A stretch of 64,000 nt of DNA from DASTFY01 sp963829955 (lineage in GTDB: Bacteria; Actinomycetota; Acidimicrobiia; Acidimicrobiales; Ilumatobacteraceae), in NCBI GenBank assembly GCA_963829955.1, contig CAWHKS010000018.1, forward strand, positions 62,001-126,000. Direction: 5' to 3'. The notes under the pieces are model-generated. The model was not told where the DNA came from, searched no databases, and saw only the letters and a list, made by a program, of their open reading frames with translations. Every line of letters starts with the position of its first letter. Position 1 is the first letter of the stretch. Shown here piece by piece: positions 1 to 11,343 of this stretch. The position numbers were made by a program, and so were the translations under genes.

Positions 1-42
1 GCCAGACGGCGTCGGCCGCCCAGCACCCGAGCGTGGCTGTCG

Positions 43-48
43 TAGGGT
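43..48 (+). promoter_or_regulatory. Probable -10 hexamer of a leaderless promoter
   Basis: The hexamer TAGGGT fits the actinobacterial TANNNT -10 pattern. It ends 6 nt before the GTG at 55, and there is no purine-rich ribosome binding site in front of that GTG. This is the arrangement seen for leaderless mRNAs in actinobacteria. It is a pattern match only. Confidence 0.4.
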
Positions 49-54
49 CCGGCG

Positions 55-1575
55 GTGGCCGTGGGCAGCGCGGAGGGGCGGGCCGACGTCGTGATCGTCG
101 GCGCAGGATCGGCCGGAGCTGTCCTGGCGGCCCGGCTGTCCGAGGACCCCGACCGCCGCGTCCTGCTGCTCGAGGCCGGGCCGGACCACACGAGCGCCGA
201 GACGCCCCCCGCTATCCGGGGCCTGAACTTCCTCGCCGCCCTGGCCGAGCCCGGCCGCCTCTGGCCCGATCTGCTCGCCACCCGCACGACCGGCCAGGCC
301 CCCAGCCTGTATCCACGCGGCCGCGGCGTGGGTGGATCGTCGGCCGTCAACGGGCTCGTCGCGCTGCGGGGCACGCCCGAGGACTACGACCGCTGGTCAG
401 GCCCCCTCGGCTGTCCAGGCTGGGGCTGGCCGGAACTGCTCCCCTGGTTCCTCCAGGTCGAGGACGACCTCGACTACGGCGGGGACGGGCTCCACGGCCG
501 CGGTGGGCCGATTCCGCTGTCCCGCATCCCGCCCGACCGTCTCGGACTCCTCGACGACGCGCTGCGGACCGCCCTCGCCGACCTCGGCCATCCCATCGAG
601 GACGACTACCACGCGCCCGGAGCCACAGGCGTCAGCCGCATCGCCCTCACCGCCCGCGACGGCCGGCGGGTTTCGACCAACGACGCCTACCTCGAGGCGG
701 CCCGCGCCCGACCCAACCTCGACGTGCGCGGCGACACGCTGGTGGACCGGGTCCTGCTCGACGGCGACCGGGCGACCGGCGTCCTCACGGCCGCCGGTGA
801 GCGCTTCGACGGGGGCGAGGTCATCGTCAGCGCCGGCGCCATCCACTCCCCCGCCATCCTGCTGCGCTCGGGGATCGGGCCGGCGTCCGGCCTGCCCGTC
901 GGCGCCAACCTGGTCGACCATCCCGCCACGCCCGGCTTCGAGCTCGCGCTCACCCGGGCGGGGCGACTTCCGCCCGGCGACGCGTCGGTGCTCACGTCGA
1001 TGCTCCGCTACTCGTCCGGCATCGCCGGCGCCGGCGACAACGACATGCAGGTCCTGTGGCTCTCAGCTGTCGGTAGCTCGGACGACGACCGCGCCGGTGG
1101 CCGCATCCTCGTCGCCGCCATGCGGTCGTTCTCGAGGGGTGAGGTGCGTCTGGCGTCGACCGACCCGCTCGTGGACCCGATCGTCGAGTTCCGCATGCTC
1201 TCGGACCAGCGCGATCTCAAGCGCCTCCGCGAGGCCACATCCCACGTCGTCGAAGTCCTCCGCCATCCCGCGGTCGCCGCGATCGTCGAGGCCGTCGACG
1301 CCGCTGGCAGCCCACTCCGCGAGCTCGACTCGGACGCCGCCCTCGACACCTGGCTGATGGGTGGTGTCAACGACTACGTGCACGCCGCCGGCACCTGCCG
1401 CATGGGGACACCGGGCAATCCCGCGGCCGTGGTGGACCTCGACTGCCGCGTCATCGGCTACGCAGGGCTGCGGGTCTGCGACGCCTCGGTCATGCCCGAC
1501 GTTCCGCGGGCCAACACTCACCTCACGACGGTGGCGATCGCCGAAGCCATCGCCGACCTGGTGCGCGGTCGTTGA
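55..1575 (+). CDS. GMC family FAD-dependent oxidoreductase (MftG-like)
   Basis: This is a 506-residue GMC flavoenzyme that oxidises an alcohol-type substrate using FAD. The N-terminus has the Rossmann FAD-binding motif VGAGSAGAVLAARLSE. Near residue 88 is the GMC signature GRGVGGSSAVNG, and near residue 443 is the C-terminal catalytic histidine region HAAGTCRMG, followed by DASVMPDVPRANTHLTT. Length is normal for the family. The sequence recalls MftG, the mycofactocin-associated GMC dehydrogenase. No mycofactocin gene is visible here, but the window begins only 54 bases upstream, so the cluster could lie outside. The assignment to GMC is firm; MftG is a weak inference. The GTG start is chosen because a -10-like TAGGGT sits 6 nt upstream. 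Confidence 0.85.
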   Translation: MAVGSAEGRADVVIVGAGSAGAVLAARLSEDPDRRVLLLEAGPDHTSAETPPAIRGLNFLAALAEPGRLWPDLLATRTTGQAPSLYPRGRGVGGSSAVNGLVALRGTPEDYDRWSGPLGCPGWGWPELLPWFLQVEDDLDYGGDGLHGRGGPIPLSRIPPDRLGLLDDALRTALADLGHPIEDDYHAPGATGVSRIALTARDGRRVSTNDAYLEAARARPNLDVRGDTLVDRVLLDGDRATGVLTAAGERFDGGEVIVSAGAIHSPAILLRSGIGPASGLPVGANLVDHPATPGFELALTRAGRLPPGDASVLTSMLRYSSGIAGAGDNDMQVLWLSAVGSSDDDRAGGRILVAAMRSFSRGEVRLASTDPLVDPIVEFRMLSDQRDLKRLREATSHVVEVLRHPAVAAIVEAVDAAGSPLRELDSDAALDTWLMGGVNDYVHAAGTCRMGTPGNPAAVVDLDCRVIGYAGLRVCDASVMPDVPRANTHLTTVAIAEAIADLVRGR

Positions 1576-1707
1576 CAATCGAACGAACGACGTGCTTCGC
1601 TGCGGGGCCCGGTCTGACCGGGCGTCGCACGAGCTCGATGGGCGATCGAGGAGGGATGGCCTGCGCCACCCCGCCGATCCCTGCGGGCTCGCCTTCGTGG
1701 CGTTGTG

Positions 1708-1815
1708 TCGTTCGTGTTCATCTGGGTCAAGCAACCCGAGACGAAGGGCCGGTCGCTGGCCGAGATCCAGGAGATGTGGGAACGCAAAGCGGTCCGGGCG
1801 GGCAAGGAGGCATGA
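1708..1815 (+). pseudogene. Remnant 3' end of an MFS sugar-porter gene
   Basis: In the frame ending at TGA 1813-1815 the translation contains FVFIWVKQPETKGRSLAEIQ. PETKGRSLxEI is the C-terminal hallmark of MFS sugar porters, just after the last membrane helix. Only about 35 residues look authentic. Upstream, the frame becomes arginine-rich and non-membrane-like, and it meets a TGA near 1615. The remnant stops at an ATGA overlap with the glucokinase gene. An intact ancestor would therefore have been a sugar transporter translationally coupled to ppgK, and most of it has been deleted. It could also be an assembly join. Confidence 0.6.
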
Positions 1816-1817
1816 CC

Positions 1818-2585
1818 ATGGCCGAAACCACAACGCGCGCCATCGGCGTCGACATCGGCGGCACCGGCATCAAGGGCGCGGTCGTCGACGTCCAGGCGGG
1901 CGTGATGGCGACCGAACGCGTGCGGATCCTCACTCCACAACCCGCCACCCCGTCAGCCGTTGCCGACGTCGTGGTCGAGCTCCTCGACCAGATCGGCGAA
2001 CCAGGCCCGGTCGGGGTGACCATGCCCTCAGTCGTCGTGGGCGGCGTCATCCACACCGCGGCCAACATCGACCAGGAGTGGCTCGGCGTCGACGCCGACG
2101 CGCTCTTCCAGAACGCCACCGGCCGCCAGGTCGGCGTGGTCAACGACGCCGATGCCGCGGGCATCGCCGAGGTGCGCTTCGGAGCCGGGCGGGATCAGAA
2201 GGGCGTGGTCGTCCTCGTCACCCTCGGCACCGGCATCGGCAGTGCGGTCTTCGTCGACGGTGTCCTCGTTCCGAACACCGAGCTCGGCCACCTCCCGCTC
2301 CACGGCGCCGATGCCGAGGACTGGGCCGCGGAGTCGATCCGTGAGGAGGACGACCTGTCCTGGAAGTCGTGGGCCCATCGCGTCGAGCACTACCTGGAGC
2401 TCGTCGACCGGCTCCTCTGGCCGCAGCTCATCATCCTCGGGGGCGGGGTGAGCAAGAAGTCCGGCAAGTTCCTCCCCCACATCAAGATCCGCACAGAGGT
2501 GGTCCCCGCGCAGCTCCACAACGACGCCGGCATCGTCGGCGCCGCGCTGTTCGCACCGGCCTCGGGCACGGCTGACGGAAGCTAG
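1818..2585 (+). CDS. ppgK: Polyphosphate glucokinase
   Basis: This ROK-family kinase of about 255 residues phosphorylates glucose to glucose-6-phosphate using polyphosphate (and often ATP) in the cytoplasm. Visible motifs are the phosphate-binding GVDIGGTGIKGA at the N-terminus, VVNDADAAGIAE with the catalytic aspartate, and TLGTGIGSA. The C-terminal block (WAHRVEHYLELVDRLLWPQL, then GGGVSKKSGKF) is characteristic of polyphosphate glucokinases. Two ATGs compete at 1812 and 1818. AAGGAGG at 1804-1810 is 7 nt from 1818 but only 1 nt from 1812, so 1818 is preferred. It is the first gene of the sugar-phosphate operon and feeds pgi and zwf. Confidence 0.92.
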   Translation: MAETTTRAIGVDIGGTGIKGAVVDVQAGVMATERVRILTPQPATPSAVADVVVELLDQIGEPGPVGVTMPSVVVGGVIHTAANIDQEWLGVDADALFQNATGRQVGVVNDADAAGIAEVRFGAGRDQKGVVVLVTLGTGIGSAVFVDGVLVPNTELGHLPLHGADAEDWAAESIREEDDLSWKSWAHRVEHYLELVDRLLWPQLIILGGGVSKKSGKFLPHIKIRTEVVPAQLHNDAGIVGAALFAPASGTADGS

Positions 2586-2635
2586 GGTCCAGCGGCCCGA
2601 GCGCCGGGCCCGTGCCCCAGGGACCAGGAGACCAC

Positions 2636-4704
<2,069 letters not shown>

Positions 4705-4708
<4 letters not shown>

Positions 4709-6348
4709 CCGAGCCGCTGCGCCAGCGTCCGGCGTGGGCGGCGCTGCAGGCCCACTACGACGAGATCGCCGGGAAGCACCTGCGGGAGCTGTTCGCCGAG
4801 AACCCGAACCGCGGTGAGCGGCTGCGCGTGGAGGCCGTCGGGCTGTACCTCGACTACTCCAAGAACCGGGTCACCGACGAGACGATGCGGTTGCTCTCGC
4901 AACTGGCCGAGGAGTCGAACCTCGCCGACCACCGCGACGCCATGTTCCGGGGCGATCGCATCAACGTCTCCGAGAACCGCTCCGTCCTGCACGTCGCCCT
5001 GCGCATGCCGAAGGGGACGGCGCTGGTCGTCGACGGCGTGGACGTCGTGGCCGAGGTCCACGAGGTCCTCGACCGCATGTCGGCCTTCGCCGACCGCGTC
5101 CGTTCGGGTGAGTGGAAGGGTCACACCGGCAAGCCCATCCGCAACGTCGTCAACATCGGCATCGGTGGCAGCGACCTCGGACCGGTGATGGCGTACGAAG
5201 CGCTACGCCACTACAGCCGCCGGAACATGACGTTCCGGTTCGTGTCCAACGTCGACTCCACCGACTTCGTCGAGGCCACGCGGGACCTCGCCGCCGACGA
5301 GACGTTGTTCATCATCTCGTCGAAGACGTTCGGCACACTGGAGACCCTGACCAACGCCCACTCGGCACGGGACTGGGCCGTCGCCGAGCTCGGCGACGAA
5401 GCCGCGGTGGCGAAGCACTTCGTTGCAGTCTCAACCAACGCGGACAAGGTGGCGGCGTTCGGCATCGACACCGCCAACATGTTCGGGTTCTGGGACTGGG
5501 TCGGTGGTCGCTACTCGATGGACTCGGCCATCGGCCTGTCCACCATGCTGGCGGTCGGCCCGGACGAGTTCGCCGAGATGCTGGCCGGCTTCCACGCCAT
5601 GGACGAGCACTTCCGCACCGCTCCGCTCGCGGAGAACCTGCCGGTGCTGATGGGTTTGCTGGCGGTGTGGTACGGCGACTTCTTCGGGGCCCAGACGATC
5701 GGCGTGATGCCGTACGAGCAGTACTTGAAGCGCTTCCCTGCGTATCTCCAGCAACTCACGATGGAGTCGAACGGCAAGCACGTCACGCTCGACGGCGCGC
5801 ACGTCGACTACGACACCGGCGCCGTGTACTGGGGCGAGCCCGGGACCAACGGCCAGCACAGCTTCTATCAGCTCATCCACCAGGGCACGAGGCTGATCCC
5901 GGTCGATCTCATCGGCTTCGGCAAGACGCTGAACCCGCTCGGCGAGCACCACGACATCCTGTCGTCCAACGTGTTCGCGCAGGCGCAGGCTCTCGCCTTC
6001 GGCAAGACCGAGGCGGAGGTGCGGGCCGAAGGCACGCCGGACGTCGTCGCACCGCACCGGGTCATGGAGGGCAACCGCCCCACGAACGTGATCCTGGCCG
6101 AGCAGCTCACCCCCTTCGTCCTCGGCACGCTGGTCGCTCTCTACGAGCACAGCGTGTTCACGCAGGGGACGATCTGGGGCATCGACTCCTTCGACCAGTG
6201 GGGGGTGGAGCTGGGCAAGGTGCTCGCCGTGGCCATCATCCCCGAGCTCACGAGTGACGAGGAGCCCGACCTCAAGCACGACTCGTCCACCAACGCCCTC
6301 ATCCGTCACTACCGCCGCTTGAAGCGCAGCGAGGAGACCGCACCATGA
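4705..6348 (+). CDS. pgi: Glucose-6-phosphate isomerase
   Basis: This 547-residue enzyme interconverts glucose-6-phosphate and fructose-6-phosphate. Family motifs are seen in order: NIGIGGSDLGP (about residue 150), FVSNVDSTDF, SSKTFGTLETLTNA, FGFWDWVGGRYS, and near the C-terminus FDQWGVELGK. Length is typical of the eubacterial long form. No transaldolase domain is fused. The start ATG overlaps the tkt stop, with GGAGGG at 4696-4701 as ribosome binding site. The stop overlaps the gnd start as ATGA at 6345-6348. Confidence 0.95.
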
Positions 6349-7385
6349 CGACCGACCGGCCCATGCAGCTCGGGATGATCGGGCTGGGACGGATGGGAGC
6401 CAACCTGGTCCGCCGTCTCATGCGCGACGGACACCGCTGCGCCGTCTACGACATCCATCCGCCTGCCGTCGCCGAACTGGTCGGCGAGGGCGCCACCGGG
6501 TCGAGCTCCCTGGAGGAGTTCGTGCAGCAGCTCGAAACGCCGCGGGCGATCTGGATCATGGTCCCCGCCGCCGTCGTACAGCCGACACTGGACCAGCTTC
6601 GGGGCCTGCTGCAGGCCGACGACATCGTCATCGACGGCGGCAACTCCTACTACCGCGACGACATCACCAGGGCGGAGGCGCTGAAGACGAGCGGCATCCA
6701 CTACGTCGACTGCGGCACCAGCGGCGGCGTGTGGGGTCTGGACCGGGGCTACTGCCTGATGATCGGCGGGGAGACCGAGCCGGTCGAACGGCTCGGTCCG
6801 ATCTTCAAGACGATCGCGCCGGGCGCGGGCAGCGCCGAGCCGACTCCCGGCCGGACCCGCACCGACGGGACGGCCCAGGACGGTTACCTGCACTGCGGTC
6901 CGAGCGGTGCCGGCCACTTCGTGAAGATGGTCCACAACGGGATCGAGTACGGGATGATGGCCGCCATCGCCGAGGGGCTCAACATCATCGCCCACGCCAA
7001 CGAGGGCAGCCAGGACCGCCCCGTCGACGCGGAGACCACGCCGCTGCGTGACCCCTGGGCCTACCGCTTCGAGATCGACGTGGCCGAGGTGGCCGAGGTC
7101 TGGCGCCGGGGCTCCGTGGTGGGATCCTGGCTCGTCGACCTCACCGCCGATGCGCTGGCCCGCTCACCGCAGCTCGCCGACTTCGCCGGACGGGTCTCGG
7201 ACTCCGGTGAGGGGCGCTGGACGGTGGCCGCCGCGGTTGACACGGGCGTTCCCGCCGGCGTGATCACGACAGCGCTGTTCGAGCGCTTCCAGTCCCGCGG
7301 CGAAGGCGACTTCGGAGACAAGCTCCTCTCGGCCATGCGAGCCGAGTTCGGGGGGCATGCGGAGAAGCCGGCGGAGAAGCCCTGA
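6345..7385 (+). CDS. gnd: 6-phosphogluconate dehydrogenase (decarboxylating, short type)
   Basis: This 346-residue enzyme oxidatively decarboxylates 6-phosphogluconate to ribulose-5-phosphate. It shows the dinucleotide-binding motif IGLGRMGANLVRRL and an Asp at the end of strand beta-2 (VYDIHPP), which hints at NAD preference. The substrate motif GTSGGVWGLDRGY and the catalytic block GPSGAGHFVKMVHNGIEYGM follow. The protein is shorter than the roughly 470-residue E. coli type and matches the short GndA-like group. It is coupled to pgi and followed 2 nt later by pgl, consistent with one polycistronic message. Confidence 0.93.
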   Translation: MTTDRPMQLGMIGLGRMGANLVRRLMRDGHRCAVYDIHPPAVAELVGEGATGSSSLEEFVQQLETPRAIWIMVPAAVVQPTLDQLRGLLQADDIVIDGGNSYYRDDITRAEALKTSGIHYVDCGTSGGVWGLDRGYCLMIGGETEPVERLGPIFKTIAPGAGSAEPTPGRTRTDGTAQDGYLHCGPSGAGHFVKMVHNGIEYGMMAAIAEGLNIIAHANEGSQDRPVDAETTPLRDPWAYRFEIDVAEVAEVWRRGSVVGSWLVDLTADALARSPQLADFAGRVSDSGEGRWTVAAAVDTGVPAGVITTALFERFQSRGEGDFGDKLLSAMRAEFGGHAEKPAEKP

Positions 7386-7387
7386 CG

Positions 7388-8056
7388 GTGCGCTCGGACG
7401 TCGAGGTCCTGGACGGTCCGGCTGAGGTGGCCCGGGCCGCGGCCGACTACGTCGCCCGGCGGGCGCGGGCCTCGGTCGAGGACCACGACCGGTTCCACTT
7501 CGCGGTGAGCGGTGGCCACACGCCCTGGCAGATGTTCGCGGAGCTGGCCGCCGAGGAGGTGCCTTGGGCCCAGGTCGTTCTGTATCAGGTGGACGAGCGG
7601 GTGGCGCCCGACGGCGACCCGGCCCGGAACCTCACCCACCTGCGCGAGAGCCTCGGCGACGCTCCGGCCGAGGTGCGCGCCATGCCCGTCGGCGCCGCGA
7701 ACCTGCACGACGCCGCCGCGTCGTACGCCGCGCTGCTGCCCGATCGCTTCGACCTCATCCACCTCGGGCTCGGGCCCGACGGGCACACGGCATCGCTGGT
7801 GCCCGGTGACCCCGTCCTCGACGTCACCGACCGCCTCGTCGCGGTGACCGCCCCCTACCAGGACCACCGCCGTATGACCCTCACGTACCCGGCCCTCGCC
7901 CGCGCCGACCAGCTCTTGTGGTTGGTCACGGGTGCCGACAAGCGCGGCCCGCTGGCGCAGGTGCTGGCCGGCGACCCGTCCGTCCCTGGCGGCCGGGTGG
8001 TGGCGCCGCGCTCCCTCGTCCTGTGCGACACCGCCGCCGGCGGGGAGGCCTCGTGA
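7388..8056 (+). CDS. pgl: 6-phosphogluconolactonase
   Basis: This 222-residue protein hydrolyses 6-phosphoglucono-lactone, the product of Zwf. Motifs typical of the glucosamine-6-phosphate isomerase/6PGL fold are present: FAVSGGHTPWQMF near residue 40, the DER segment in VDERVAPDGDPARNL, and LGLGPDGHTASLVPG. The GTG start lies 2 nt after the gnd stop. The stop overlaps the zwf start as GTGA at 8053-8056. Its place between gnd and zwf completes the oxidative branch. Confidence 0.93.
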   Translation: MRSDVEVLDGPAEVARAAADYVARRARASVEDHDRFHFAVSGGHTPWQMFAELAAEEVPWAQVVLYQVDERVAPDGDPARNLTHLRESLGDAPAEVRAMPVGAANLHDAAASYAALLPDRFDLIHLGLGPDGHTASLVPGDPVLDVTDRLVAVTAPYQDHRRMTLTYPALARADQLLWLVTGADKRGPLAQVLAGDPSVPGGRVVAPRSLVLCDTAAGGEAS

Positions 8057-9561
8057 GCCCCGCCCGGGCACCGGCTGCCAAGGCGGCTCCGGCGGCCAAG
8101 CGCGCGACGGCCGGGCGGCGGCGGGTCGGCGGCCTCGCCCGGCCGGACGACCACGTCATCGTCATCTTCGGCGCCACCGGTGATCTGGCCCAGCGCAAGC
8201 TCCTGCCGGGGCTGTTCCACCTGGCTTCGGCCGGCCTTCTCCCCAGGCGCTACCGCATCATCGGATCAGCGCCCGCGGCGTACGCCATGACGGACGGGCA
8301 GTTCCGGGCCCACGCCCGCGACGCTGTGCGCCAATTCGGCCGGGTGAAGCCCACGGGAGAGGCGTGGAAGAGGTTCGCCGGCCTCCTGTCGTTCGCGACC
8401 GCCGATGACGACGACGCCGCACCACTGCTCACTGCGGTCGCCAAGGCCGAGGCGGCGGTCGGGCGGCAGCCCCGCCGGCTCCATCACCTCGCCATCCCGC
8501 CGGTGGCGTTCAGCTCGATGGTCCGCCTCCTCGGCCGCACGGGCCTCGCCGACCGGGCGCGGGTCATCATCGAGAAGCCCTTCGGCACCGACCTGGACTC
8601 GGCGCGCGCGCTCAACGCCACGGTGCACGCGGCCTTCGACGAATCGCAGGTCTTCCGCATCGACCACTTCCTGGGCAAGGAGTCGGTCGACAACATCCTC
8701 GCCCTCCGGTTCGCCAACGGGCTGTTCGAGCCCATCTGGAACCGGGACCACATCCGCTACGTGCAGATCGACGTCCCCGAGAGCCTCACCATCGAGGGCA
8801 GGGCCGCGTTCTATGAGGGGACGGGTGCCTTCCGGGACATGGTGGTCACGCACCTGTTCCAGGTCCTCGGGTTCGTTGCGATGGAACCGCCGACGTCGCT
8901 GGCCGCCAAGCCGTTGCGGGACGAGAAGATCAAAGTGTTCGAGGCCCTGCAGCCGCTCGACGTGCGCGACGTCGTGCGCGGCCAGTACCAGGGGTACCGC
9001 AAGGAGCCGGGCGTCCGTCCCCGATCCGACACCGAGACGTTCGTGGCGCTGAAGGCCGAGGTCGACAACTGGCGGTGGTCCGGGGTGCCGTTCTACCTCC
9101 GCACGGGAAAGGCGCTGGCGGGCCAACGATCGATCATCACGCTCGGGCTGCGGGAGCCGACGCTGCGGATGTTCCCCCTCGACGTCGCCGAGAAGCGCAG
9201 CGCCGATGGGGACGGCAACGAGCTGGTGATCGACTTTGCCGACCCCGGTTCGATCGCCGTCCACTTCCAGGCCAAGGAGCCCGGACCGACGATGCGCCTC
9301 GGCTCGGCCCAGATGACCTTCGAGTACGAGGACTCGTTCTGCGCCGCCAACGACCTGGAGGGCTACGAGCGGCTCATCCTGGAGGCCATGCTCGGCGACC
9401 AGGCGCTCTTCACCCGTTCCGACGGGATCGAGCGGCTGTGGGAGATCTCGATGCCGCTCCTCGACAACCCGCCGCCGGTCCAGCCGTACGCGGTCGGCTC
9501 GTGGGGACCGGACGCGATCCAGGGGCTGATCGCACCGCACCGCTGGCACCTACCCGGCTGA
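8053..9561 (+). CDS. zwf: Glucose-6-phosphate 1-dehydrogenase
   Basis: This 502-residue enzyme oxidises glucose-6-phosphate to the lactone and reduces NADP. After a basic, alanine-rich N-terminal tail of about 30 residues comes the nucleotide motif FGATGDLAQRKLLPGL. The catalytic motif RIDHFLGKE and the substrate-binding EKPFGTDL follow. GGAGG at 8044-8048 and the GTGA overlap with pgl favour the GTG at 8053. It is the last gene of the operon. No OpcA-like assembly factor and no transaldolase is seen. Confidence 0.95.
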   Translation: MSPARAPAAKAAPAAKRATAGRRRVGGLARPDDHVIVIFGATGDLAQRKLLPGLFHLASAGLLPRRYRIIGSAPAAYAMTDGQFRAHARDAVRQFGRVKPTGEAWKRFAGLLSFATADDDDAAPLLTAVAKAEAAVGRQPRRLHHLAIPPVAFSSMVRLLGRTGLADRARVIIEKPFGTDLDSARALNATVHAAFDESQVFRIDHFLGKESVDNILALRFANGLFEPIWNRDHIRYVQIDVPESLTIEGRAAFYEGTGAFRDMVVTHLFQVLGFVAMEPPTSLAAKPLRDEKIKVFEALQPLDVRDVVRGQYQGYRKEPGVRPRSDTETFVALKAEVDNWRWSGVPFYLRTGKALAGQRSIITLGLREPTLRMFPLDVAEKRSADGDGNELVIDFADPGSIAVHFQAKEPGPTMRLGSAQMTFEYEDSFCAANDLEGYERLILEAMLGDQALFTRSDGIERLWEISMPLLDNPPPVQPYAVGSWGPDAIQGLIAPHRWHLPG

Positions 9562-9628
9562 CGGCGCCCGGTCCGCGCCGGGGGGCCGGGCGGGGAACCG
9601 TGTAGCACCCCGTTGTTATCGTCGCCGG

Positions 9629-10471
9629 GTGGCACGTCTCGCTCCCACCGACCGCGCCGGGCTGCCCCGCAGTGCCTTCGCCTACGTGGACTCACGGGGC
9701 CGCCGCCGGCTGCCCATCCACGACGAAGCCCATGTCCGCAACGCGCTGGCCCGGTTCAACCAGGTGACCTTCGAGGACGAGGCGGCACGGGAGGCCGCCC
9801 GCAAGCGGCTGCTCAACGCCGCCAAGCGGTTCGGCATCGTGCCCGTCGGGTTCATCACCGGCCAGCTGGAGTCAGAGCGGGAGGTCGGGCGGCGGCGGGC
9901 GCGCCAGCCGGTGCCGCTGCCGTCAGGTTTCGTCACCATGCTCATGACCGACGTGGAGGGCTCCACCGCGCTCGTCGAGCAGCTCGGGCCCCGCTACCGG
10001 ACCGTCATCGACCGCCTGTGGGCCATGCTCACGAAGGCGGCCACCGTCCGGGGCGGGAAGGTGGTGGAGACGAGGGCCGATGAGTTCTTCGCCGCGTTCG
10101 AGCAGCCCACGGCTGCCATCGACGCCGCCATCGCGGTGCAGCGGGAGCTGCGGGAGTGCTCATGGCCCGGCGGGGTCGACGTCCGGGTGCGGGCCGGCAT
10201 CCACAGCGGCTACCCCACCAAGACGGACGACAACTACATCGGCCTGGCGGTCCACGTCGCCTCGCGCATCTGCGGCGCCGCGCACGGCGGGCAGATCCTC
10301 GTCTCGGGCGATACGCGCGAGGCGGCCCGTAGCCTCGGGCCGAGCGAGGTGCGCTTCCGCAGCATCGGTCAGTACCGGCTGCGCGGGCTCCCCGGCAGCT
10401 TCCCCCTCTTCCAGCTCGCGGCGAAGGGCCTGCCCGCCAGGTTCCCGCCGCCCCGCACCCCCGCCGGCTGA
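9629..10471 (+). CDS. Class III adenylate/guanylate cyclase-domain protein
   Basis: This soluble 280-residue protein has two parts. Residues about 1-85 are a charged helical region (AFAYVDSRGRRRLPIHDEAH) resembling the DUF6582-type module; that match is recalled, not tested. Residues about 105-270 form a class III cyclase homology domain with the metal-binding Asp in MTDVEGSTALVE, a second acidic site in ETRADEFFAAF, and GIHSGYPTKTDDNYIGLAVH. The usual Asn of the VNxxxR motif is His here (AVHVASRI), so catalytic activity is uncertain; it may be a regulatory or variant cyclase. No membrane segment is present. The GTG start has no clear ribosome binding site. Confidence 0.8.
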   Translation: MARLAPTDRAGLPRSAFAYVDSRGRRRLPIHDEAHVRNALARFNQVTFEDEAAREAARKRLLNAAKRFGIVPVGFITGQLESEREVGRRRARQPVPLPSGFVTMLMTDVEGSTALVEQLGPRYRTVIDRLWAMLTKAATVRGGKVVETRADEFFAAFEQPTAAIDAAIAVQRELRECSWPGGVDVRVRAGIHSGYPTKTDDNYIGLAVHVASRICGAAHGGQILVSGDTREAARSLGPSEVRFRSIGQYRLRGLPGSFPLFQLAAKGLPARFPPPRTPAG

Positions 10472-10481
10472 CCGCGGCCAG

Positions 10482-11273
10482 TCAGTAGACGGCTTTCGTC
10501 GCCGGTGCCGTGGCAGCAGCTTCGGCGGCGCCCCGCCCTTGTGCCAGCTCGTCGGCCATGCGGGTCCGCATCGAGAGCAGATCGTTGGAGACGGTCACCA
10601 TGAGGAAGCCCTGCTCCAGGCGCCGATCGGCCAGCGCGCCCGAGGCGTGGATGCCCGGCACCACGCCGTGGCGCCGGCACCCGGCCACGATGGCCTCCAG
10701 CGCCTCGGTGAACTCGGATCGGTCGTCGTTGTTGCCAGGCGGCAGCCCGAGGCTGAGCGAGAGATCGGCCGGTCCGACGTAGACCGCATCGACCCCGGGG
10801 ACGGACACGATGTCGTCCAGGTGTTGGAGCGCCTGCACGGTCTCGACCATGGGAATGGTGGCCACGGTGTCGTTGGCCTCCTTCGCATACGAGCCGTTCC
10901 GCAGACCCGCCAGGATCGGCCCGAAGCTGCGGGCGCCGACCGGCGCGTACCGGCAGGCTTGCACGACGGCTGCGGCCTCCTCGGCCGAGTTGACCATGGG
11001 GACGATGATCCCCTCGACGCCGGCGTCGAGGAGCTTGCCGATGATGCCGGGCTCGTTCCAGGGGACCCGGGAGACCGGCCGGGAGCCGCCGAGCAGGATG
11101 CCCTGCACCATTGCGGAGGCGGCCGAGTACTCCACGACGCCGTGCTGGTTGTCCACGCACACGTAGTCGAAGCCGGCCCGAGCCGCGGCCTCGGCTGTGA
11201 TCGGCGACGGGATGCCCAACCAGCCGCCCAGCGTCGGTTGTCCCGCTGCCCACATCTCACGAAGGGTCGTCAT
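10482..11273 (-). CDS. HpcH/HpaI-type aldolase
   Basis: This 263-residue TIM-barrel aldolase belongs to the 4-hydroxy-2-oxo-acid (HpaI/GarL) group, which cleaves hydroxy-oxo-acids to pyruvate and an aldehyde with a divalent metal. Family features are FDYVCVDNQHGVVEY near the N-terminus, VPWNEPGIIGKLLDAGVEGI, VQACRYAPVGARSFGP with the conserved Arg, MVETVQALQHLDDI with the metal-binding Glu, and VDAVYVGPADLSLSLG. The exact substrate cannot be told. It is convergent with the cyclase gene, 10 nt apart, and stands alone. Confidence 0.88.
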   Translation of the reverse strand: MTTLREMWAAGQPTLGGWLGIPSPITAEAAARAGFDYVCVDNQHGVVEYSAASAMVQGILLGGSRPVSRVPWNEPGIIGKLLDAGVEGIIVPMVNSAEEAAAVVQACRYAPVGARSFGPILAGLRNGSYAKEANDTVATIPMVETVQALQHLDDIVSVPGVDAVYVGPADLSLSLGLPPGNNDDRSEFTEALEAIVAGCRRHGVVPGIHASGALADRRLEQGFLMVTVSNDLLSMRTRMADELAQGRGAAEAAATAPATKAVY

Positions 11274-11343
11274 GGCAGCGGTCTAACACGACCACGGGCG
11301 GTTCGCGGCCGTGGCCGGCGCGGTCAGAGTTTGCGGGCGATGG

